In this document: piece after piece, positions 1-5,301 of the stretch
Layout of the letters: each line of letters opens with the position of its first letter
Numbering within the stretch: the first letter of the stretch is position 1
Assembly: GCA_044349205.1 (NCBI GenBank)
Contig: JBIKRJ010000081.1
Coordinates: 1 to 9,962 of the forward strand
DNA from: UBA9547 sp044349205
Lineage (GTDB): Bacteria > Bacteroidota > Bacteroidia > Cytophagales > UBA9547
Direction: 5' to 3'
DNA length: 9,962 nucleotides
The notes under the pieces: generated by a model
Database searches by the model: none
What the model saw: only the letters and a program-made list of their open reading frames with translations
Told to the model about the DNA's origin: nothing
Program-made: the position numbers and the translations under genes

Positions 1-251
1 GGGCATATTACACTGGTTCTACAAAAAACTTAGAACTGAGGATACAGCAACATCAAAACGGGGAAGGGGCTAATTTTACCAAAAATAGACTTCCGATAAA
101 ACTGGTTTATTTTGAAGAATACCAACGAATAGACGAAGCTTTCAGCAGAGAGAAGCAAGTACAGGGTTGGAGTAGAAAAAAGAAACAAGCACTGATAGAC
201 GGTAAACACAACGAACTTCCCCATTTATCCCAAAAGGTACGCGCTACTTGA
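1..251 (+). CDS. GIY-YIG nuclease family protein, C-terminal part (5' end outside window)
   Basis: The frame that starts with the codon at base 3 is open for 82 codons to a TGA at 249-251. It begins with AYYTGSTKNLELRIQQH, which is the second half of the GIY-YIG motif (YYTG in place of YIG) followed by the helix with the conserved catalytic arginine (LELR, visible residue 13). FSREKQVQGWSRKKK (visible residues 47-61) carries the conserved metal-binding glutamate, E50. This is the small single-domain UPF0213/UvrC-N-like type, usually about 80-110 residues, so only the first β-strand with the GIY part is missing. The family cleaves DNA using one divalent metal; the cellular role of these stand-alone proteins is poorly known. 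The gene stops exactly where a repeat cluster begins and converges on the membrane-protein gene on the other strand. Family assignment is confident; the function is not. Confidence 0.88.
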   Translation, partial: AYYTGSTKNLELRIQQHQNGEGANFTKNRLPIKLVYFEEYQRIDEAFSREKQVQGWSRKKKQALIDGKHNELPHLSQKVRAT

Positions 252-363
252 CGCTTCGACGGGCTCAGCGTCCCGCAAAAGGGTCACTGAGTTCATCGAA
301 GTGCACCTGTCGAAGTGTGGTCACTGAGCCAGTCGAAGTATGGTCACTGAGCCTGTCGAAGTG
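252..363. repeat. Cluster of ~23-bp repeats (TGGTCACTGAGCCTGTCGAAGTG type)
   Basis: Two adjacent units, 318-340 and 341-363, differ at two positions. A third diverged unit lies at 281-303, and a truncated copy (CCTGTCGAAGTG) at 306-317. An inverted copy, CGCTTCGACGGGCTCAGCG, lies at 252-270 and extends to about 274. The inverted copy can pair with any of the direct copies, for example 254-270 with 345-361 (15 of 17 positions complementary), so a transcript could fold into alternative hairpins. The cluster fills the space between two convergent genes and could act as a bidirectional transcription end, but there is no T-tract. From memory, repeats of this kind are scattered in many Bacteroidota genomes; that cannot be confirmed from this window. 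Confidence 0.85.
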
Positions 364-367
364 ATGC

Positions 368-481
368 CTACTTTGCGAGTCGCTTTGCAATATCGTTCAA
401 CATCTCAATTTGAACTTTTTGAATTTCAAGTAATTGCTCCTGTTGATGCAAAATCAGATAGTCCATTTTTTCGTGCTGTTT
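368..481 (-). other. Out-of-frame C-terminal continuation of the membrane protein gene
   Basis: Read in the second minus-strand frame, this stretch encodes a charged helix ending in LNDIAKRLAK and a stop at 368-370. Its heptad-like pattern of L, I and M residues fits a cytoplasmic coiled coil following the fourth membrane helix. An independent start exists in this frame (ATG at 563-565), but that would replace the fourth helix with a poorer sequence, so a broken or misread single gene is the better explanation. The repaired stop is 4 bp from the last repeat unit. Confidence 0.6.
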
Positions 482-860
482 TCTTTTCAAGAAGATACCC
501 AATAGAGATGCTGATAGTGGGTATGTTGAAATAAACCAGCCCAATAGAACTGAAATAAGTAGCAAAGTTTGTTTTCATCATTGGGATAAGCACCAAGCTG
601 TCGAGTGCGATGTTCATGGCCCACCAAGTAATGCCTATAACTACCCCATGCTTGAAAAAATCTTCTTGTATTGACTTGAAATATTGTATTATCAAGTAGG
701 ATCCAGAAATACTACCTACTACTACCATAATGGCTTTGAAGAGGTCATGTGGAATAATTTTTTCGCCATTGGGTTTAAAAAAAAGAAAAGAAAACAGAAA
801 GGGAATGAGCCAGCTAAGGAAGCCTAAGAATAGGTTTTTGAGGATTAGTTGCTTGTTCAT
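426..860 (-). CDS. Four-helix membrane protein of unknown function, apparently frameshifted near its C terminus
   Basis: The 144-residue frame starts at ATG with MNKQLILKNLFLGFLSW and has four hydrophobic segments at about residues 8-28, 41-62, 71-95 and 102-125, so it is a small integral inner-membrane protein. I do not recognise a named family. After GYLLEKK (residues 121-127) the character changes to TARKNGLSDFASTGAIT, which does not look like a natural tail. The next frame continues with QHEKMDYLILHQQEQLLEIQ and further amphipathic, coiled-coil-like sequence to a TAG at 368-370. Removing one A from the A4 run (T4 on the plus strand at 479-482) joins the two into a smooth 163-residue protein. 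Either the gene carries a real +1 frameshift or the assembly has a homopolymer error. No clear promoter was found in the 65 bp upstream. Confidence 0.7.
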   Translation of the reverse strand: MNKQLILKNLFLGFLSWLIPFLFSFLFFKPNGEKIIPHDLFKAIMVVVGSISGSYLIIQYFKSIQEDFFKHGVVIGITWWAMNIALDSLVLIPMMKTNFATYFSSIGLVYFNIPTISISIGYLLEKKTARKNGLSDFASTGAIT

Positions 861-925
861 ACAGTTGGTATTTTATATTTCCAAAATACCCAAATTATTG
901 AAAAAATAAAAACAGTGCAGCTGCT

Positions 926-2212
926 TTAATAGGGAATCTCCCTTTCGTGTGGGTCTTTTTCGGGGTTGCCAAGGGCTTGGGCGATACGGTCTTCCAGTTC
1001 GGGCGTGATGACGTGTTCTATGCTTTCGGAATCGTCGTGCACGTGGTCTGGCGGAAGGTGCAGGAATTTGGTGAGATACATTTCCCAAAGTCGGTGAGCC
1101 CTAGTCACCCGTTTTCCTTTTTCCAACCCTTCTTTGGTAAAGTGATACGCACCATTTTTCAACACCAAAAAACGGTCTTTTACCAGATTTTGTGCAGTGC
1201 TGGCCAATTGGTTTTCTTTCAATACTTTCAAATCTTGCAAGTCCTCAGCACGGTAGCCTTTTTCAAAGTCTTTTTCATTTTCGGCCGATTTGTACAAGGC
1301 TTTCAATAGATTTTCTTCCGATATCTGTTTACGGTTACGCTTTTGCAAAAGCCATCGGTGTACGATTCCTTTTTGTGGTGCAAAAATGAAAGAGGCAAAA
1401 GCAATGCCCGAAAGTACCAGCACCATCCAAGGCCCTGTAGCCATACCCGGCGCTGTAAAGGAAATGAAAGCTCCCGCAACACCTGAAAATGTGGAAAAAA
1501 CTGCGGCCAGGAAAAGCATTATTTTCAGGTTGTTGGTCCAATAACGCGCAGCCGAAGCCGGGGTAATGAGCATAGCTGCCATCAAAATGACACCTACTGC
1601 CTGAATGCCCACCACCACTGCCAGTACAGTCAAGGTGGAAAGCAGCGTTTCTAAAAATCGGATGGGCATTCCCGAGGTTTGAGCAAAGTTTTTGTCGAAT
1701 GTAATGAGTGTGATTTCTTTGAAAAACAGATAGAGCAATAGAACCAAACTAAGTCCGAAAAAGCCAAAAACCCTAACATCTTCTCCCACCAGCGAAGCCG
1801 CTTTGCCAAAAAGAAACTTGTCCAAACCTGTTTGGTTGGCCATGTCGGTGTGTTGTATGGCTGTGAGCAAGAAAATACCCAGGCCAAAAAAAACCGACAA
1901 GACCAAGGCAAGGGCAGCGTCTTCCTTTATTTTCGAATTTTTTACAATATAATCGACGCCTACTATGGAAAGCCAGCCAGTAGAAAATGCGCCTGCAAGC
2001 AAAATAAGCGGGTTTTTGCTATCAAAAAGTAAAAAAGCCACGCAAATGCCAGGCAGAATGGAATGCGACACCACATCGCCGGTGAGGGTGCGTTTGCGTA
2101 AGAAGGTAAAGCAACCCACTAGCGAAGAACTGATGGCCAAAAGCACCGTGCCAGCCGTTACGAATCGTATGTTGGCGTCGGTAAAACTGAAAAATTCGAG
2201 GAATTTATCCAT
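926..2212 (-). CDS. Metal (Mn/Fe/Zn) ABC transporter permease fused to a DtxR/MntR-like metal-dependent repressor domain
   Basis: The 428-residue product has two parts. Residues 1-285 are a TroC/ZnuB/MntB-type ABC-3 permease with about eight membrane helices. Its signatures are TGDVVSHSILPG (residues 44-55) and QAVGVILMAAMLITPASAAR (204-223). Residues 295-428 form a DtxR-family regulator: a winged helix (ENLLKALYKSAE, then STAQNLVKDRFLVLKNGAYH) and a metal-binding dimerisation region. H373, E377, H392, E396, E399 and H400 match DtxR H79, E83, H98, C102, E105 and H106 with identical spacing; Glu at the C102 position resembles MntR. By eye, the N-terminal MntR ligands D8 and E11 appear as N301 and K304. 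The ending NPEKDPHEREIPY is typical of DtxR-family domains. Chlamydial YtgCR has the same layout and is cleaved to free its repressor; whether that happens here is inference. ATG is the natural start. The gene follows trmB by 45 bp with no terminator between, and no partner ATPase or binding protein is visible. Confidence 0.92.
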   Translation of the reverse strand: MDKFLEFFSFTDANIRFVTAGTVLLAISSSLVGCFTFLRKRTLTGDVVSHSILPGICVAFLLFDSKNPLILLAGAFSTGWLSIVGVDYIVKNSKIKEDAALALVLSVFFGLGIFLLTAIQHTDMANQTGLDKFLFGKAASLVGEDVRVFGFFGLSLVLLLYLFFKEITLITFDKNFAQTSGMPIRFLETLLSTLTVLAVVVGIQAVGVILMAAMLITPASAARYWTNNLKIMLFLAAVFSTFSGVAGAFISFTAPGMATGPWMVLVLSGIAFASFIFAPQKGIVHRWLLQKRNRKQISEENLLKALYKSAENEKDFEKGYRAEDLQDLKVLKENQLASTAQNLVKDRFLVLKNGAYHFTKEGLEKGKRVTRAHRLWEMYLTKFLHLPPDHVHDDSESIEHVITPELEDRIAQALGNPEKDPHEREIPY

Positions 2213-2225
2213 TGTTCTTGGTGCA

Positions 2226-2237
2226 TTAGCCTGCTAA
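2226..2237. promoter_or_regulatory. Palindrome TTAGCCTGCTAA, candidate operator of the permease-repressor gene
   Basis: Two perfect 5-base arms (TTAGC/GCTAA) flank a 2-base centre, located 14-25 bp before the ATG of the permease-repressor gene. The TTAG...CTAA half-sites resemble those of DtxR-type boxes, but the spacing differs from the classical 19-bp site, so operator function is inference from position and symmetry. Confidence 0.35.
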
Positions 2238-2243
2238 AAATAG

Positions 2244-2253
2244 CAAATATTTG
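2244..2253. promoter_or_regulatory. Perfect 10-bp palindrome CAAATATTTG between trmB and the permease gene
   Basis: A fully self-complementary 10-mer that lies 5 bp past the trmB stop codon and 7 bp from the TTAGCCTGCTAA palindrome. AT-rich palindromes arise by chance fairly often, so regulatory meaning is weakly supported. It has no spacer loop and no T-tract, so it is not a terminator. Confidence 0.25.
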
Positions 2254-2257
2254 AATT

Positions 2258-2908
2258 TCAATTCAATTTGAACTGAATGTAGTGTACTACTTCACCCTTT
2301 TGTGTGAAATGGTTTTCATAAAATGTCTTGGCACCAAAATGCGCGTCTTTCATTTCCGATTCGTAGAAAGAGGTGGTTTGAAATATAATTTCCCCACCCA
2401 ATTTATGCACTGTTTCCAATGTGTAATAGTACAAGGGTGCGTTGTCGGTTTTTAGGTGAAGCAAGCCGCTTGGTTTTAAAAACTTTTGGTAAAGCCTTAG
2501 GAATCTTTCGTTTGTGAGTCGATATTGTGCTTGCTTCGGTTGTGGATCGGGAAACACAAGGTAAATTTCGTCCACTTCGTTTTCAGTAAAAAACTCTGCC
2601 ATATACCGAATGGAAGTACGCAGAAATGCCACATTGGTCAAGCCAGCGGCCAAGGCGTCTTGACTGCCTTTCCACATACGTGCACCTTTTATATCCACCC
2701 CAATAAAATTGCGATGCGAAAGGTTTTTAGCAAAAGCAATGGTCAGTTCGCCTTGGCCGCAAGCCAGTTCCAGCGTGATGGGAAAATTGTTTTTGAAATA
2801 TACCTCGTTCCACCGTCCTTTTATACTGGTGTAAAGTTCCTTGCCTTGTTCGATTACGTTAGGTGCCTGAGCGTTTTGCTGAAATCGTATCAGTTTTTTC
2901 TTTGCCAC
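2258..2908 (-). CDS. trmB: tRNA (guanine-N7-)-methyltransferase TrmB
   Basis: The 216-residue protein transfers a methyl group from S-adenosylmethionine to N7 of G46 in the variable loop of tRNAs. The Rossmann-fold methyltransferase motifs are in order: LELACGQGELT (residues 46-56) for SAM binding, FIGVDIKGARMW (68-79) with the acidic residue that holds the ribose, LVFPDPQPK (117-125), the family's FPDPWxK catalytic motif with Gln instead of Trp, and LHLKTDN (150-156). The length is normal for a TrmB without extensions. The start is GTG at 2906-2908, giving MAKKKLIRFQQ; no in-frame ATG fits as well, and there is no clear Shine-Dalgarno sequence. The permease-repressor gene follows 45 bp downstream on the same strand, suggesting possible co-transcription without an obvious functional link. 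No -7 box for this strand was found in the 235-bp gap before the divergent helicase gene. Confidence 0.95.
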   Translation of the reverse strand: MAKKKLIRFQQNAQAPNVIEQGKELYTSIKGRWNEVYFKNNFPITLELACGQGELTIAFAKNLSHRNFIGVDIKGARMWKGSQDALAAGLTNVAFLRTSIRYMAEFFTENEVDEIYLVFPDPQPKQAQYRLTNERFLRLYQKFLKPSGLLHLKTDNAPLYYYTLETVHKLGGEIIFQTTSFYESEMKDAHFGAKTFYENHFTQKGEVVHYIQFKLN

Positions 2909-3045
2909 TGAAAAAATATCTTGATTCTACTAAGTTGTTGAATTGTAGTGTTTTGAAGCCATGAACAAATAAGTCATCCTTCACTTAACTACATTCGGCT
3001 CGCAATATAACTTACTGCAAATCTTATTCTTAAATATTTTTTGTT

Positions 3046-3053
3046 TAAGTTTG
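3046..3053 (+). promoter_or_regulatory. Bacteroidota-type -7 box TAAGTTTG upstream of the helicase gene
   Basis: Exact match to TAnnTTTG, the -7 element recognised by the Bacteroidota primary sigma factor. It predicts transcription starting near 3060 and an untranslated leader of about 80-85 nt. No good TTG-type -33 element is seen at the usual spacing. A leader of this length would leave room for cold-dependent control, as known for deaD/csdA genes elsewhere, but no structure is evident. Confidence 0.5.
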
Positions 3054-3143
3054 CATTCTAAAGTCTGCCTAAAGGCTAAAGATATCAAAGAATCACGTGT
3101 ATTTTGATGGCTTAGTCAACAGGCACTAAACATCTAAAATACT

Positions 3144-4928
3144 ATGTCAATCACCTCTTTTGCAGAGCTATCTGTCTCTGACAACATTAAGCAGGCCCTT
3201 ACTGAAATGGGCTTCAAAGATCCTTCACCCATTCAAGCACAAGCGATTCCAGCCATATTGGAAGGCCGCGACGTGATAGGACAAGCACAAACCGGTACTG
3301 GAAAAACTGCCGCATTCGGCATTCCAATAATCGATTCCATCGACCCCGAGTTTCGCAAGGCACAAGCTATTGTGTTGTGCCCTACGCGCGAACTAGCCGA
3401 ACAAGTGATGGGTGAGTTAAAGAAAATCGCCAAATTTTCAAAAGGCGTAGGCGTCACAGCCATTTACGGTGGACAGTCTTACGACCGCCAAATCAAAGCA
3501 TTGAAAGACGGAGTACAAATAGTGGTGGGTACGCCAGGTCGCGTCATTGACCACATAGACCGTGGCACGTTGAAACTTGAAAACATCAAAATGTTTGTTT
3601 TGGACGAAGCAGACGAGATGTTGAACATGGGTTTCCGCGACGACATTGAAACCATACTTTCAGAAGCCACTTTTGAAGGAAGACAAACGGTTTTGTTTTC
3701 GGCTACTATGCCAAAACCAATTCAAGACATTGCAAGGCGTTTTCAAAAAGACCCTTTGATGATAAAAGTGACGCGTGAAGAGCTTACGATCAACACCATC
3801 ACTCAAAAATATTTTGAAGTAAAAGAAGATTACAAGACCGAGGCCATCACCAGGCTTATCACGGCCAATGCTTTTGCCAATGTCATCGTATTTTGCAATA
3901 CCAAAGTAAAAGTGGACAATTTGGTTGACGAGTTGAACCAAAAAGGGGTATTGGCCGAAGGCTTGCACGGCGACATGCAACAAGCCGCACGCAACAATGT
4001 GATGAAGAAATTCAAAGAAAAACGTGTGCAAGTGTTGGTAGCTACCGATGTAGCTGCTCGTGGTATAGACGTGGACAATCTGGAGGCGGTTATCAACTTC
4101 GATTTACCCATGGACGAAGAAAGCTACGTGCACCGCATAGGTCGTACTGGTCGTGCTGGCAAACAAGGTTGTGCATTTAGTTTGGTTACGGGTCGCAAAG
4201 ACCAGCGCAGAGTCCAAGACATTGAACGTTTTACAAAGGCCACCATTGAAAAAGGCACTGTACCCACGCTTTCTGAAATCAAAACCATCAGAAGGAAGAA
4301 GTTTTTGGAATACATTACTGAATATGTTGCTTCCAATACCCTTGAAGAAGCCCTGGAATCGGTGGCAGAATATGCTGAAAACGGAATCCCTGTCGAGAAG
4401 ATTGCCGCTGCATTGCTCAACATGCACCAGGCTTGGAGACACGAGGAAGTGGCCGATAACATCGAATTGAAAGAAAGTATTCGTGGTGAACGTGGCGACC
4501 GCTATGCTGGTCGTGATGGTGGCCGCGACCGTGGCGATCGTTTTGGTCGTGATAGGGGTGACCGCGGCGGCGACCGTTTTGGCCGTGACCGTGGAGGCGA
4601 TCGTTTCGACCGCGGACGTCGTGAGCGCAGCAGCTTTGGTGGCGACCGTGAACGTGGCGATAGGGGAGGAAGGCCTTCAAGGTCAATTGATTCCGACTCG
4701 GTACGCTTGTTTATTAACTTGGGACGCGAGCAAAGTGTACGTCCCGGCGATATTGTGGGCGCCATAGCTGGTGAAGCCCGCATACCCGGCCGTGACATAG
4801 GCCACATCGACATTTACGATAACTATACCTTTGTAAATGTGCCCAGCGAACATGTAGATCCCATTATGCGTTCGATGAAAAACAATACCATCAAAGGTCA
4901 CAAAGTGAACATTGAGGTAGCGAAGTAG
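3144..4928 (+). CDS. deaD: DEAD-box ATP-dependent RNA helicase (DeaD/CsdA-like) with RG/RD-rich tract and DbpA-type RNA-binding domain
   Basis: All helicase motifs are present: Q motif (GFKDPSPIQ, residues 23-31), Walker A AQTGTGKT (48-55), PTREL (80-84), TPGR (130-133), DEAD (154-157), SAT (186-188), VIVFCNT (247-253), ATDVAARGID (300-309) and HRIGRTGRAG (330-339). Residues ~340-445 form a helical extension. Residues 447-512 are a low-complexity tract of R, D and G, and residues ~519-594 form a DbpA-type RRM-like RNA-binding domain (SVRLFINLGREQ ... GRDIGHIDIYDNYTFVNVP). Family members unwind short RNA duplexes in ribosome assembly, mRNA decay and cold adaptation in the cytoplasm. The product is 594 residues, a usual size for this subgroup. 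ATG is the natural start; the leader before it is A-rich with no Shine-Dalgarno, as is normal in this phylum. It is likely monocistronic, between its own -7 box and a strong terminator. The exact paralogue (deaD versus other csdA-like helicases) is less certain than the family. Confidence 0.95.
   Translation: MSITSFAELSVSDNIKQALTEMGFKDPSPIQAQAIPAILEGRDVIGQAQTGTGKTAAFGIPIIDSIDPEFRKAQAIVLCPTRELAEQVMGELKKIAKFSKGVGVTAIYGGQSYDRQIKALKDGVQIVVGTPGRVIDHIDRGTLKLENIKMFVLDEADEMLNMGFRDDIETILSEATFEGRQTVLFSATMPKPIQDIARRFQKDPLMIKVTREELTINTITQKYFEVKEDYKTEAITRLITANAFANVIVFCNTKVKVDNLVDELNQKGVLAEGLHGDMQQAARNNVMKKFKEKRVQVLVATDVAARGIDVDNLEAVINFDLPMDEESYVHRIGRTGRAGKQGCAFSLVTGRKDQRRVQDIERFTKATIEKGTVPTLSEIKTIRRKKFLEYITEYVASNTLEEALESVAEYAENGIPVEKIAAALLNMHQAWRHEEVADNIELKESIRGERGDRYAGRDGGRDRGDRFGRDRGDRGGDRFGRDRGGDRFDRGRRERSSFGGDRERGDRGGRPSRSIDSDSVRLFINLGREQSVRPGDIVGAIAGEARIPGRDIGHIDIYDNYTFVNVPSEHVDPIMRSMKNNTIKGHKVNIEVAK
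4482..4679 (+). repeat. Coding low-complexity RG/RD-rich tract in the helicase
   Basis: This tract encodes residues 447-512 as imperfect repeats of GDRFGRDRGG-like units (seen at residues 464-472 and 476-485, with a degenerate GGDRFDRG following). The nucleotide units vary at third positions, so the repeats are old or under protein-level selection. Arg and Asp alternate, giving a dense polyampholyte, unlike the purely basic RGG tails of some helicases. It is likely disordered and RNA-binding. Confidence 0.8.
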
Positions 4929-4948
4929 ATTGCTTCAAGGCTATGGAG

Positions 4949-4981
4949 AAAGGCTTCCTTTGAACAAGGAAGCCTTTTTTT
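4949..4981 (+). terminator. Rho-independent terminator after the helicase gene
   Basis: A perfect inverted repeat, AAAGGCTTCCTT / AAGGAAGCCTTT, with a 5-base TGAAC loop, followed by a T-run that starts inside the 3' arm. It lies 20 bp past the helicase stop codon and ends that transcript. The A-run on the 5' side would also allow weak action on the other strand. Confidence 0.9.
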
Positions 4982-5262
4982 GTAGTAAGTTGTAAATGTC
5001 TGTCTAGGTAAAAACTACTCCCCTTATAAAGTTCCTATTCAAAAAGTATAAAGAAGCTAAAAGGCTTTTGAAGTCAGTCGTCTTTTATTTATCCAATACA
5101 ATTTCAAACCCAACCTTCAACTGCTATTTTATTCTTAGCCTCAATTGGTTACTTTTCCTACTCTTTTCTGCATCAATAATTACTTAAAGAGGCATAGTGT
5201 TTGTCTAAAAAATTTGCATTTGATGTTTGGTAGCTATCACCACTCATTTAGTCGCTTTTTTA
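4982..5262. other. AT-rich intergenic stretch without a recognised gene
   Basis: About 280 bp between the helicase terminator and the promoter box of the next gene. No convincing open frame, RNA gene or repeat was seen. It is AT-rich, and TTTG-like words near 5213 and 5226 lie too far from the -7 box at 5263 to be its -33 element. It could hold upstream control sites for the GH8 gene, but none can be named. Confidence 0.6.
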
Positions 5263-5270
5263 TACATTTG
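5263..5270 (+). promoter_or_regulatory. Bacteroidota-type -7 box TACATTTG upstream of the GH8 gene
   Basis: Exact TAnnTTTG match 31 bp before the GTG start codon, predicting a short leader of roughly 25 nt. No -33 TTG at the expected spacing. This position supports both the strand and the chosen start of the following gene. Confidence 0.55.
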
Positions 5271-5301
5271 CAACAAATAATTATATATTTTCTAGCTAAA
5301 C

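Noticed and set aside
30..224. Minus-strand 64-residue open frame over the GIY-YIG gene
   Set aside because: Antisense shadow; the plus strand encodes a recognisable nuclease.
252..363. Repeat cluster as a CRISPR array
   Set aside because: Units are adjacent without unique spacers, one is inverted, and no cas genes are present.
905..925. GCAGCTGC followed by a T-rich stretch as a terminator after the permease gene
   Set aside because: The self-complementary word has no loop and the stem would be too short to act as an intrinsic terminator.
947..1544. Plus-strand open frames across the permease-repressor gene
   Set aside because: They lie opposite a strongly supported 428-residue gene and show no family features.
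1965..2237. Plus-strand 90-residue open frame opposite the permease start
   Set aside because: Shadow of the permease coding strand with no start context and no recognisable domain.
4417..4813. Minus-strand His/Arg- and Pro/Ser-rich open frames over the helicase RG/RD tract
   Set aside because: Low-complexity products of reading the repetitive helicase tract backwards.
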